Shown here: one piece after another, positions 1 through 7,577 of the stretch
How the letters are laid out: every line of letters starts with the position of its first letter
How positions within the stretch are numbered: position 1 is the stretch's first letter
NCBI GenBank assembly: GCA_018239705.1
Contig: JAFEGS010000018.1
Coordinates: 1-9,028, forward strand
DNA length: 9,028 nt
Source: Verrucomicrobiota bacterium
Lineage (GTDB): Bacteria > Chlamydiota > Chlamydiia > Chlamydiales > FEN-1388
Direction: 5' to 3'
The notes under the pieces: generated by a model
Seen by the model: only the letters and a program-made list of their open reading frames with translations
Databases searched by the model: none
Told to the model about the DNA's origin: nothing
Translations under genes and position numbers: made by a program

Positions 1-483
1 CGCCTCACCTTTGACATCTATGAGGAGGATAAACTCACGCTAGAGGAGTATCTGAACCGCGTGCTCTTTTATAAAAAGAGACCCTTCACAATAGCCCAGT
101 TCCAAACATTTATATTTGATCAGTCGAAGCCCTTTACCGACATGATCGACCTGCTCACCGGTCTGAAGAAAAAGTATAACCTGCGCATTTTTGCTGTCAG
201 CAATGAGGCTCGAGAGATCAATGAACACCGTATTCGCACCTTCCATCTCAATAGCTTCATCGATGCATTTATCTCCTCTTGCTATGTACATGTGCGAAAA
301 CCAGATCTTGAGATCTTTCGCCTGGCTCTCGATATCTCACAAGCAGATAAATCCCAAGTTATCTACATCGAAAACACGCCAATGTTTGTTGACATTGCGC
401 GCTCCCTTGGCATTGAAAGCATCCTTCACACTGACTATGCCACCACAAAAAAACAGCTCGAACAGTTTGGTTTACAATTATGA
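1..483 (+). CDS. HAD-superfamily phosphatase, 5'-truncated by window edge (YihX-like)
   Basis: The reading frame is open from base 1, so the N-terminus, including the nucleophile DxD motif I, lies outside the window. Of the 160 visible residues, 1-50 look like a helical cap. Motif II is the AVSNE segment (Ser67-Asn68), motif III is RKPD (Lys100-Pro101), and motif IV is the stretch around YIENTPMFVD (residues 122-131). Spacing and the sequence after motif IV (SLGIESIL) resemble E. coli YihX, a HAD-IA phosphatase acting on alpha-glucose-1-phosphate; this comparison is from memory. The usual Asp-Asp of motif IV is Glu124-Asn125 here, so metal binding may differ or the protein may belong to a variant subfamily. 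The stop overlaps the pgm start as ATGA, which suggests translational coupling and a shared role in hexose-phosphate metabolism. The family call is fairly sure; the substrate is inference. Confidence 0.8.
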   Translation, partial: RLTFDIYEEDKLTLEEYLNRVLFYKKRPFTIAQFQTFIFDQSKPFTDMIDLLTGLKKKYNLRIFAVSNEAREINEHRIRTFHLNSFIDAFISSCYVHVRKPDLEIFRLALDISQADKSQVIYIENTPMFVDIARSLGIESILHTDYATTKKQLEQFGLQL

Positions 484-2117
484 AAATTGACCCCTTAGCA
501 GGCAGCCATCCTCGCTCTTCAATGCTCACAAACATTCCAAAGCTCATTACTGCCTACTATACGAACATTCCAGATCCAGTGAAGCCAACAGAGCAGGTCT
601 CCTTTGGCACCTCAGGGCATCGAGGCTCATCTTTAACGTGCAGCTTTAACGAAAACCACATTCTGGCTACAAGTCAGGCCATTTGCCAGTGGCGAGAGCA
701 AAATGGCATTACTGGACCTCTCTACATCGGTATCGATACGCATGCACTCTCCGAGCCTGCTTTTGCCACTGCTTTAGAAGTACTGGTTGCAAATGGTGTT
801 GAGGTCATGATCTCAGAGGGAAATCTCTATACGCCAACTCCTGTCATAAGCCATGCGATTCTCACCTACAATAAGGGCAGAAAGGATGGCCTTGCTGACG
901 GCATCGTTATCACCCCCTCACACAACCCTCCCGACGAAGGCGGCTTTAAATACAACCCTCCAAACGGCGGTCCTGCCGATACAAACTGCACAAACTGGAT
1001 CCAAAAACTAGCGAATGAATTTTTGAAAAATGGACTAAAGGGAGTTAAGAGAGTACCTTTTGAGCGAGCCTACAAGGCAGCTCGTCCGCATAATTTTACC
1101 GATGCCTACATTCGAGACCTCGAAAATGTGATCGACATGAAGCTGATAAAAGAGGCTCAAATAAGCCTTGGAGTTGATCCACTTGGAGGAGCCGGTGTCT
1201 ATTACTGGCAGGCAATTAAAGAGCGCTACGGCTTGGACCTTACCATTGTAAATAGCGATGTTGACCCCACCTTTCGCTTTATGACGCTGGACTGGGATGG
1301 GAAAATCCGTATGGATCCCTCTTCACCCTATGCTATGCAAAGGCTGATCACGCTGAAAGAGCAGTTTCAAATAGCGTTTGCCTGTGATACAGACCATGAC
1401 CGCCACGGTATTGTTACAAAAAGTTCAGGGCTCATGCCACCCAACCAGTTCCTTTCAGCTGCGATCTACTACCTCTTTCAGAATAGACCGCAGTGGGATG
1501 CAGCAAAAGCGGTAGGAAAGACTATGGTCAGTAGCCGGATGATCGATCGCGTGGCAAAAAGGCTTGGAAGAAAGCTCTATGAAGTGCCTGTTGGCTTTAA
1601 GTGGTTTGTGGATGGCCTTTTTGAGGAATGGCTTGGCTTTGGCGGCGAAGAGAGTGCCGGAGCCTCCTTTTCGCGCTTTGATGGCTCGGTCTGGACAACA
1701 GATAAGGATGGCATTATTCCCTCCCTCCTTGCAGCTGAGATGACGGCACGCATGAAAAAAGATCCCGGAGAGCTCTACTGTGAACTCACAAAGGAATTTG
1801 GGGAATCTGTCTACGATCGACTAGAGGCAAAGGCTACCCCTCAGCAGAAGGAGGCACTGAAAAATGCCTCAAGCGATATGGTCAAGAGAGATGAGCTTGC
1901 AGGAGAAAAGATTATGGCAATCCATACGCACGCTCCAGGCAATGGCGCCTCGCTTGGTGGCATAAAGGTAGAGGCGAAAAGCGGCTGGTTTGCCGCCCGC
2001 CCTTCAGGCACTGAAGAGATCTATAAAATCTACGTAGAAAGCTTTAAAGGCGAAGAGCACTTTACGCGCATAGCCGAAGAAGCCCAAGATATCGTAGACG
2101 CTATCTTCAAAAAATAA
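480..2117 (+). CDS. pgm: Alpha-D-glucose phosphoglucomutase (E. coli Pgm type)
   Basis: Interconverts glucose-1-phosphate and glucose-6-phosphate in the cytoplasm, linking glycolysis to glycogen and UDP-glucose synthesis. The 545-residue length matches E. coli Pgm (about 546). All four alpha-D-phosphohexomutase domains are present. The N-terminal signature FGTSGHRG is at residues 42-49. The phosphoserine loop TPSHNPP has Ser147 as the phosphate carrier. The metal-binding loop DTDHDR has Asp303, Asp305 and Asp307. The sugar-binding loop GGEESAG is at 388-394 and the phosphate-binding loop RPSGTE at 507-512. Long stretches such as GGPADTN, GVDPLGG and EVPVGFKWFVDGLF match the enterobacterial enzyme as I remember it. 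The start is chosen because the next 40 residues align with the E. coli N-terminus. It overlaps the HAD stop by 4 bases and has no clear Shine-Dalgarno, consistent with coupled translation. No catalytic residue is missing. Confidence 0.97.
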   Translation: MKIDPLAGSHPRSSMLTNIPKLITAYYTNIPDPVKPTEQVSFGTSGHRGSSLTCSFNENHILATSQAICQWREQNGITGPLYIGIDTHALSEPAFATALEVLVANGVEVMISEGNLYTPTPVISHAILTYNKGRKDGLADGIVITPSHNPPDEGGFKYNPPNGGPADTNCTNWIQKLANEFLKNGLKGVKRVPFERAYKAARPHNFTDAYIRDLENVIDMKLIKEAQISLGVDPLGGAGVYYWQAIKERYGLDLTIVNSDVDPTFRFMTLDWDGKIRMDPSSPYAMQRLITLKEQFQIAFACDTDHDRHGIVTKSSGLMPPNQFLSAAIYYLFQNRPQWDAAKAVGKTMVSSRMIDRVAKRLGRKLYEVPVGFKWFVDGLFEEWLGFGGEESAGASFSRFDGSVWTTDKDGIIPSLLAAEMTARMKKDPGELYCELTKEFGESVYDRLEAKATPQQKEALKNASSDMVKRDELAGEKIMAIHTHAPGNGASLGGIKVEAKSGWFAARPSGTEEIYKIYVESFKGEEHFTRIAEEAQDIVDAIFKK

Positions 2118-2132
2118 CGTGACATCAAATGC

Positions 2133-2151
2133 ACAAATTGTAATGATTTGT
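2133..2151. promoter_or_regulatory. Candidate operator or hairpin upstream of mntA/hepT
   Basis: ACAAAT (2133-2138) and ATTTGT (2146-2151) form a perfect 6-base inverted repeat with a 7-base spacer. It lies in the 48-base gap between pgm and mntA, just before the Shine-Dalgarno. Toxin-antitoxin operons often carry operator dyads at this place, but a short AT-rich dyad can arise by chance and no clear -35/-10 pair is visible. Role is inference. Confidence 0.25.
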
Positions 2152-2154
2152 ACC

Positions 2155-2160
2155 GGAGGA
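2155..2160 (+). promoter_or_regulatory. Ribosome binding site of mntA
   Basis: GGAGGA lies 5 bases before the ATG at 2166. This strong Shine-Dalgarno decides the start: the in-frame TTG at 2148 and ATG at 2160 lie upstream of or overlap it and are therefore unlikely. Confidence 0.75.
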
Positions 2161-2165
2161 TGACT

Positions 2166-2471
2166 ATGATTAAACCACCTATTTCTCGATATAACAAAGA
2201 AATTAAGCAGTTTTGTGAGAAACATCATATCGCTAAACTGTCTCTTTTTGGGTCGTTCTTGACCACTGCGTTTAAAAAATCGAGCGATGTAGACTTTCTT
2301 GTCAGCTTTGATAAGCAACACATTCCCACTCTTTTCGCCATGATAGGTATGGAAATGGAGTTGAGCGATCTTATTGGCCATAAAGCAGATCTGCGCACAG
2401 CTAATGAGCTAAGCCCACCTATTCGTGAAACGGTCTTGTCCAAGGCGAAAACAATTTATGAGCGATCGTGA
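2166..2471 (+). CDS. mntA: MNT-domain minimal nucleotidyltransferase, antitoxin of MntA/HepT pair
   Basis: A 101-residue minimal nucleotidyltransferase of the DNA polymerase beta-like superfamily. The signature GSX10DXD is exact: Gly29-Ser30, ten residues, then Asp41-Val-Asp43. A third likely catalytic acid is Asp75 in HKADLRT. In characterised HepT/MntA systems (e.g. Shewanella oneidensis) the MNT protein uses ATP to add AMP units to a tyrosine of the HEPT toxin and so neutralises it. All visible catalytic residues are kept, so this protein should be active. The ATG at 2166 is chosen because of its strong Shine-Dalgarno. The 3' end overlaps the following hepT by 14 bases, the usual arrangement for this pair. 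It could be annotated simply as 'nucleotidyltransferase domain protein'. The symbol rests on motif and context only. Confidence 0.9.
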   Translation: MIKPPISRYNKEIKQFCEKHHIAKLSLFGSFLTTAFKKSSDVDFLVSFDKQHIPTLFAMIGMEMELSDLIGHKADLRTANELSPPIRETVLSKAKTIYERS

Positions 2472-2799
2472 CATCATCCGTTTAGAGCATATGTTGAAAT
2501 GCTGTGACAACCTTTCGACATTTCTCAAAGGGAAGAGAAAAACCCAACTTTCTCGCGACATTTTATTGGATTCTGCTGTACGCCACCAGCTAGAAATTCT
2601 AGGAGAAGCTGCAAATTCTATAAGTAAAAAAACTCAAAATGAGCTCCCCGGCATACCATGGCCGCAAATTGTTGGTTTAAGAAATAGATTAATACACGAA
2701 TATTTTGATGTTGATTACGATATTATCTGGCACACCATCAAAGAGGGATTACCTCCCTTGGTTGCTGAGATAAAAAGATATCTTTCTATGAACGAGTAA
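2458..2799 (+). CDS. hepT: HEPT-domain ribonuclease toxin (DUF86)
   Basis: A 113-residue mostly helical protein of the HEPT/DUF86 family. The RX4HXY RNase motif is intact as Arg75, His80 and Tyr82 within the segment GLRNRLIHEY. In known pairs this motif forms the RNA-cleaving site of the HepT toxin dimer, and the tyrosine is the residue oligo-AMPylated by MntA. LEILGEAAN at residues 45-53 is also typical of the family. The ATG at 2458 is preferred over an in-frame GTG at 2425. It gives the family's usual length, and MSDRDIIRLEHML is a typical family N-terminus; AAGG at 2442-2445 is only a weak ribosome binding site. Translation is probably coupled to mntA. The gene is the last of the plus-strand group and faces rho across a convergent intergenic region. 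Confidence 0.9.
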   Translation: MSDRDIIRLEHMLKCCDNLSTFLKGKRKTQLSRDILLDSAVRHQLEILGEAANSISKKTQNELPGIPWPQIVGLRNRLIHEYFDVDYDIIWHTIKEGLPPLVAEIKRYLSMNE

Positions 2800-2818
2800 A
2801 TGTACCCACTCTTTTCAA

Positions 2819-2900
2819 AAAAAAATTAACACCACAGAGCACACAGAGAGCGTTTTTCTCTCTCTGTGTACTCTGTGAGCTCTGTGGTTGTTTTTGTTCT
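2819..2900. terminator. Possible bidirectional terminator between hepT and rho
   Basis: The inverted repeat sits between two convergent genes and is flanked by T-rich DNA on both exits: TTGTTTTTGTTCTTT after it on the plus strand and, on the minus strand, the complement of the A-run at 2819-2825. This is the layout of a shared Rho-independent terminator. The stem is interrupted by a 10-base bulge and the T tracts are not directly adjacent, so efficiency is uncertain. Confidence 0.45.
2831..2888. repeat. Asymmetric inverted repeat of CACAGAG units
   Basis: Five copies of CACAGAG or its complement lie within 58 bases: forward at 2833 and 2842, inverted at 2862, 2871 and 2880. The outer arms 2831-2839 and 2880-2888 pair perfectly over 9 bases. 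The inner arms 2841-2850 and 2860-2869 pair perfectly over 10 bases around a 9-base loop. The right arm carries one extra unit (2870-2879) that bulges opposite a single base. Similar ACCACAGAG...CACAGAG elements recur in many environmental bacterial genomes as dispersed short palindromes; this is from memory and not checked. It fills the convergent gap between hepT and rho. Confidence 0.75.
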
Positions 2901-2903
2901 TTC

Positions 2904-4280
2904 CTAGTCTTTCATTCCAAGCAAGAACTCGATGTTGTTATTGGTCTTCTTAAGACGGCCGGTAAGAAGGTTCATCGCGTCGACCGTTGAAAGATCGGCA
3001 GTTGCCTGACGCAGTCGATAGACTCTTTCAAGCTCTTCTTTATGGTAGAGATGCTCTTCTTTACGCGTTCCACTCTTAATTGGGTCGACAGCTGGCCAAA
3101 TGCGTCGGTCTGCAAGGCGTCTATCGAGCACGAGTTCCATGTTACCCGTACCTTTGAACTCCTCAAAGATAACCTCATCCATTCTCGAGCCAGTATCGAT
3201 AAGGGCCGTCGCGATAATCGTCAGCGAGCCACCCTGCTCAATGTTTCTGGCAGAGCCGAAGAAGCGTTTTGGTTTGTGCAGCGCGTTAGAGTCGATACCA
3301 CCGCTCAAGATCTTACCTGAGTGAGGCTGAACAGCGTTATAGGCTCTAGCAAGACGGGTAAGAGAGTCGAGGAGGATAACGACGTCATGGCCATACTCAA
3401 CAAGCCTTCGTGCCTTTTCAAGGGCCATCTCGGCTACTTGCACGTGTCTTTCCGGAGGTTCATCGAAGGTCGATGCGATCACTTCGCCTTTTACAAGGCG
3501 CTGCATGTCTGTAACCTCTTCCGGTCTCTCATCGATCAGCAAAACAATCAGGGTGCATTCAGGGTTATTGGCAGAAAGCGAGTTTGCTACTGCCTGCAGG
3601 ATCATTGTCTTTCCGGTTCTTGGAGGGGCTACGATAAGCCCGCGCTGGCCCTTTCCAATAGGAGCCACAAGGTCGATCACGCGTGTGGTGAGATTTTCCT
3701 TATTCGTTTCCATCACCAGGCGCTGGTTAGGATAGAGCGGGGTGAGGTTCTCAAAGTGGATGCGCTCTCGTGCTTTTTCGGGTGGCTTAGAGTTGATTTT
3801 ATCAACTTTGAGCATAGCAAAGAACTTTTCCTTCTCTTTTGGAGGGCGGATAGTACCGGAAATGGTGTCTCCCTTCTTGAGGTCAAACCTGCGAATCTGC
3901 GCTGGCGACACATAGATATCTTCGGCAGATGGAAGGTAGGCGTAGTTGGTAGAGCGTAAAAAGCCAAAGCCATCCGGGAGAATCTCAAGGACGCCCTCTC
4001 CATAGAGCATCTCATTTGGTCGATCGGCCAGCACCTTAACGATTTCAAATACCATTTGTGACTTGGTAAGGGAGCCGAGATGTCTGAGCCCTATTTTCTT
4101 TGCGTAGTGGTTGAGCTGATCGATGTTCATCCGCTGAAGATCGGAGATTTTCGTCACAGTCACATGAGGAGATGGTGCCTCCTCAGCTCTTTGCTCTTTT
4201 GCATAGTTTTTGTCTTCAGTTTCAATGAACTGCTCTTCACTTACTACATCAGGAAGATTGCTTTCTTGTTCTTGATCCAT
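2904..4280 (-). CDS. rho: Transcription termination factor Rho
   Basis: Hexameric RNA helicase that ends transcription at untranslated RNA. The 458-residue protein has an acidic, poorly conserved N-terminal tail (1-45) and a Rho N-terminal helical domain (about 46-85). The cold-shock-like RNA-binding domain follows, with RNP1 motif DGFGFLRS at 103-110. The RecA-like ATPase domain has Walker A APPRTGKT (218-225, Lys224) and Walker B VVILLDS (300-306, Asp305). The secondary RNA-binding Q-loop is SGKILSGGID (321-330), and the R-loop region is SGTRKEE (403-409). The block from ALHKPKRFFG to the C-terminus is near-canonical, and no key residue is missing. The start lies 3 bases after the coaE stop with no obvious terminator between, so rho is probably the last gene of the sppA-polA-coaE-rho transcript. 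The N-terminal tail is longer than in E. coli (419 residues) but free of an inserted domain. Confidence 0.98.
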   Translation of the reverse strand: MDQEQESNLPDVVSEEQFIETEDKNYAKEQRAEEAPSPHVTVTKISDLQRMNIDQLNHYAKKIGLRHLGSLTKSQMVFEIVKVLADRPNEMLYGEGVLEILPDGFGFLRSTNYAYLPSAEDIYVSPAQIRRFDLKKGDTISGTIRPPKEKEKFFAMLKVDKINSKPPEKARERIHFENLTPLYPNQRLVMETNKENLTTRVIDLVAPIGKGQRGLIVAPPRTGKTMILQAVANSLSANNPECTLIVLLIDERPEEVTDMQRLVKGEVIASTFDEPPERHVQVAEMALEKARRLVEYGHDVVILLDSLTRLARAYNAVQPHSGKILSGGIDSNALHKPKRFFGSARNIEQGGSLTIIATALIDTGSRMDEVIFEEFKGTGNMELVLDRRLADRRIWPAVDPIKSGTRKEEHLYHKEELERVYRLRQATADLSTVDAMNLLTGRLKKTNNNIEFLLGMKD

Positions 4281-4283
4281 AGG

Positions 4284-4892
4284 TTAGAGTGTTACTCCTA
4301 TAACGTGATATAACGATGCTACCTTTTCCTTGAGCTCTGGAAGGGTTCCATCGTTGTTGATAATATAAACTGCCTTTTTTGCTTTTTCGCTTTGAGGAAG
4401 TTGCCGAGAAGCTCGTGAAAAGTACTCTGCTTTCCCATGTTCTCCACTCATACAAAATCGCTTGATGCACGCCGCTTCCTCTGAAACTACTGCAATACTT
4501 GCATCATATCCATGCTGCATACTCGCTTCAAAGAGGAGAGGAATTTCAACAATAAAAAGCGGATACTTTTGCTCGCTTACAGCCTTTTGCCACTCCTGCT
4601 CGATCCTCTCACTTACCCTTGGGTGGATAAGCTCTTCGGCCTTACGCAAAAGTGCAGGCGACTCAAACACGACCTTTGCCATTTTGCTTCTATCAATAAG
4701 ACCATCAGTGAGAATTGCATCGCCAAGAAATGTGATGAGCTGCTGTCTAAGAGAGGTGTCTGATGATAAAAGTTGATGGGTAATTTGGTCGGCGTTGACT
4801 ATATAAGCGCCAAGTTGTTGAAACATGCGACATACTGTGGTCTTTCCCGAGGAGAGACCGCCTGTAACCGCTATTTTTCTTAAGTTTAACAT
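4284..4892 (-). CDS. coaE: Dephospho-CoA kinase
   Basis: Catalyses the last step of coenzyme A synthesis, ATP-dependent phosphorylation of the 3'-hydroxyl of dephospho-CoA. From the ATG at 4892 the protein has 202 residues, normal for the family. It starts directly with the first beta strand, followed by the P-loop GGLSSGKTT (11-19, Lys17). NADQITHQLL (33-42) corresponds to the conserved DADxIxHxL substrate-site segment. VEIPLLFE further on is the usual VPLLFE motif. An in-frame TTG at 4901 would add three residues. The ATG is preferred because it overlaps the polA stop (ATGTTAA, 7 bases), typical of coupled genes. Its neighbours polA and rho match the chlamydial order I recall (yacE between polA and rho). 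Confidence 0.95.
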   Translation of the reverse strand: MLNLRKIAVTGGLSSGKTTVCRMFQQLGAYIVNADQITHQLLSSDTSLRQQLITFLGDAILTDGLIDRSKMAKVVFESPALLRKAEELIHPRVSERIEQEWQKAVSEQKYPLFIVEIPLLFEASMQHGYDASIAVVSEEAACIKRFCMSGEHGKAEYFSRASRQLPQSEKAKKAVYIINNDGTLPELKEKVASLYHVIGVTL

Positions 4893-7546
4893 TCCATCCA
4901 ATTCTTTCCAATACTTATTTGTACTTTTAAGGGCACTTTAAGCTCAAATACCCCTTCCATATACTCTCGAACTTTTTCCTGCACTTCATTGAGCTCGTGA
5001 TCGGGCACTTCAAAAAGAAGCTCGTCATGGATCTGGAGCAGCATAGTGGTCTTCAGGCCCGATTCTTGCAGCCACTTGTCAATGCGGATCATAGCCATCT
5101 TGATGATATCTGCATTTGTTGCTTGAAACGGGGTGTTGACGGCAAGGCGTTCAGCAGCTGCTCGAAGCATCTGGTTACTTGAAGTGATATCGGGAATTAA
5201 ACGCTCGCGGCCGGTAAGACTCACAGCTCGTCCTGTTTTTCGAGCACTCTCTTTTGCCGACTCAATGTAGTCTCGAATGCGTCCATAGCGCTTAAAGTAG
5301 GCTTCAATAAATCTGGAGGCTTCACTTATAGGGATTTTGAGTGCTTGAGAGAGGCCAAAAGCTCCCTGTCCATAGACGATGCCAAAGTTGACTGCTTTTG
5401 CTCGAGATCGCATTTCATCAGTTACTAGATCCATCGGGGTGTGGAAAATTTCAGAGGCGGTGTAGCGGTGAATATCGACATTATTTCTGAATGCCTCTAA
5501 AAGCCCCTCATCTTCACAGACATGGGCGAGTATGCGAAGCTCAATTTGTGAATAGTCTGCTGACAAAAAGCTCCAGCCCGCCTCTTGCGGCCGAAAGGCA
5601 CTGCGGATCAGTGCGCCAAGTTCTGAGCGTACGGGGATGTTTTGTAAATTGGGGTTTTGGCAGGAGAGCCTTCCTGTTGCGGCCACAGATTGATTAAACT
5701 GGCAGTGGATCCGTCCTGTGTTTGGATTTACCTCTTGTGGAAGGCTGTCGATATAGGTAGAGCGCAGCTTTTCAAGACTTCGGTAATCGAGCACCTTCTG
5801 TGCTATTGGAAATTGGACGGCAAGCGTTTCTAATATATCAGCACTTGTCGATAACGTGGTGGTGCGCCCCTTTTTCAGTGGGGGGATGAGCATTTTTTCA
5901 AAGAGGATGGCACTTAGCTGCTTTGGTGAGTTGAGGTTGAAGACTTCGCCCGCCTCTTCGTAAATAGCCTCTTGGAGGATCTTGATCTCCTTTTCGATGG
6001 TATGAGATAGCCCTGAAAGTGTCTCGAGGTCTACGTAGATACCGCGCGCCTCCATTTTGCCCAAAATGGGAATAAGAGGCAGTTCGACTTCAGTAAGTAA
6101 TTTTTTGAGATGGCGCGTCTCTATTTCTTTATCAAGAACGTGTTTTAATTTAAGTGTGTACTCGACATCTTCACAGCAGTACTCTGCTACCCGTTCGATC
6201 GGCACTTGATCCATCTGGATCTGTGCTTTCCCTTTCCCTAGCAGCTCGCTCGTTTCGATCTTCTTTTTTCCAAAATAGACGAGCGATAGCTCGTCTAACG
6301 AATGGTTTCGCTGGTGTGCATTGAGAAGATAGGACTCCAGGATGGTATCTCCGCAGATAGTAGCAATGTTGATGCCTACATTGTTGAAGACGTGCCAGTC
6401 ATACTTGATGTTGTGGCCATAAAAGCCGATGCTGCTCTGTTCCAAAAAGGGTTTCATCGTTTTTAGTACTTCTGCTTTTGCCATAGCACCGTTCAGAGGG
6501 ATGTAGTAGGCGTCGCTCTCCTCTGCAGCCAGACCAATGCCAACAGGCTGTGCCAGCACCGGCCGTATGTCGGTCGTTTCGGTGTCACAGCAGATTGCAG
6601 AATGGGTGGAGAGCTTTTGTAGCAGTGTCTCGAGCTCTTCGATCGTAGAAATGGTATGGTAATTTGCACATCGCTCGTGCTTTTTTTCCTCTTGCGCAGC
6701 TCCTAGTCTTTTCAGAATGGTACCAAAGTTTTTGGCGCGCAAGAACTGCTCTAGCTTTTCGGGATCGCCTGAGTGAGGGGTAAAATAGGCTATCTCTTTG
6801 GGGAAGGAGACTTCGGTGTTGAGAGTGACCAGTTTTTGGCTTAGGAAAGCCTTTTCCTTCTCCCTCGTGAGCTTTTCTGCTTTTTTGCCGCCAATGGCGT
6901 CCAGATGTGCATAGATATTTTCTAACGTGCCATAGTCTTTTAGAAGCTGGATGGCGGTCTTTGGTCCAAAGCCCTCAATGCCCGGTACATTATCAGAGCT
7001 ATCTCCAATGATAGCGAGATAATCGCGCAGCTGCGATGGAGGCACTCCATAGAGCTCTTCTGCTTTGCTCGTGTCAACAACTATATAGTCTTTATGTGGA
7101 TTGATAATTTTTATTTTATCATCGACCAGCTGGGCCATATCTTTATCGCTCGAGCTGATGAATACGTCAGAGCCCATCTCTTTAGCCCAGGCAGCGACGC
7201 TGGCCATGGTGTCATCTGCCTCAACGCCGGGAATTGCAAGTGTGGGGATGCCAAGCAGTGTGCAAAATTCTCGAGCATCATGTATCTGCTTGATCAGCTC
7301 TGGCGGAGTCGGTTTTCGATGGGCCTTATATTCGCTGTAAATGGCAAGGCGGCTTGCTTTATTGTTCTCTGCATCGAAAACAGCCGCAATGTGCGTGGGG
7401 TGAAATTCATCGATGAGGCGGAAATAGGAACGAATGAAGCCGTAAAGCGCTCCCGTCGATTCCCCCTCTTTATTTGATAGTCCTTGAATTGCAAAAAAAG
7501 CCCGATAGATAAACCCAGAGGCATCGATCAAATAAAGAGAGTCCAA
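4886..7546 (-). CDS. polA: DNA polymerase I, with 5' nuclease and intact proofreading domain
   Basis: Repair polymerase that removes RNA primers and fills gaps. From the TTG at 7546 it has 886 residues. The 5' nuclease domain (about 1-290) has LYLIDASGF, the YSEYKAHR stretch, EADD, SSDKD and GDSSDNVPGI. The 3'-5' exonuclease domain keeps Exo I DTET (Asp321, Glu323), Exo II NIKYD (Asp383) and Exo III YCCED (Tyr456, Asp460), so proofreading should work, unlike Taq. The polymerase domain has motif A DYSQIELR (from Asp664), motif B RSRAKAVNFG (Lys717, Phe721) and motif C HDE (840-842). The start is uncertain. An ATG at 7654 would give 922 residues, but the extra 36 come largely from a palindromic repeat (RARARARTRAR) and resemble no polymerase N-terminus. 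The TTG gives MDSLYLIDASGF, the usual family start, though no good Shine-Dalgarno precedes it. Confidence 0.96.
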   Translation of the reverse strand: MDSLYLIDASGFIYRAFFAIQGLSNKEGESTGALYGFIRSYFRLIDEFHPTHIAAVFDAENNKASRLAIYSEYKAHRKPTPPELIKQIHDAREFCTLLGIPTLAIPGVEADDTMASVAAWAKEMGSDVFISSSDKDMAQLVDDKIKIINPHKDYIVVDTSKAEELYGVPPSQLRDYLAIIGDSSDNVPGIEGFGPKTAIQLLKDYGTLENIYAHLDAIGGKKAEKLTREKEKAFLSQKLVTLNTEVSFPKEIAYFTPHSGDPEKLEQFLRAKNFGTILKRLGAAQEEKKHERCANYHTISTIEELETLLQKLSTHSAICCDTETTDIRPVLAQPVGIGLAAEESDAYYIPLNGAMAKAEVLKTMKPFLEQSSIGFYGHNIKYDWHVFNNVGINIATICGDTILESYLLNAHQRNHSLDELSLVYFGKKKIETSELLGKGKAQIQMDQVPIERVAEYCCEDVEYTLKLKHVLDKEIETRHLKKLLTEVELPLIPILGKMEARGIYVDLETLSGLSHTIEKEIKILQEAIYEEAGEVFNLNSPKQLSAILFEKMLIPPLKKGRTTTLSTSADILETLAVQFPIAQKVLDYRSLEKLRSTYIDSLPQEVNPNTGRIHCQFNQSVAATGRLSCQNPNLQNIPVRSELGALIRSAFRPQEAGWSFLSADYSQIELRILAHVCEDEGLLEAFRNNVDIHRYTASEIFHTPMDLVTDEMRSRAKAVNFGIVYGQGAFGLSQALKIPISEASRFIEAYFKRYGRIRDYIESAKESARKTGRAVSLTGRERLIPDITSSNQMLRAAAERLAVNTPFQATNADIIKMAMIRIDKWLQESGLKTTMLLQIHDELLFEVPDHELNEVQEKVREYMEGVFELKVPLKVQISIGKNWMEC

Positions 7547-7577
7547 CTTAAATACCCATGGTTCAAGAATTGGCTTA

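Noticed and set aside
61..483. GTG at 61 as a complete HAD gene start
   Set aside because: The frame is open to base 1, and a start at 61 would lack the cap and nucleophile motif; the gene is truncated by the window edge.
2148..2165. TTG at 2148 as mntA start
   Set aside because: It lies upstream of the strong GGAGGA, which is correctly spaced only for the ATG at 2166.
3321..3959. 212-codon plus-strand open frame opposite rho
   Set aside because: It lies wholly antisense to strongly conserved rho codons, has no recognisable domain or ribosome binding site, and is best explained as a shadow of rho codon usage.
4892..4901. TTG at 4901 as coaE start
   Set aside because: The ATG at 4892 overlaps the polA stop in the usual coupled way and gives the family's normal N-terminus right before the first strand.
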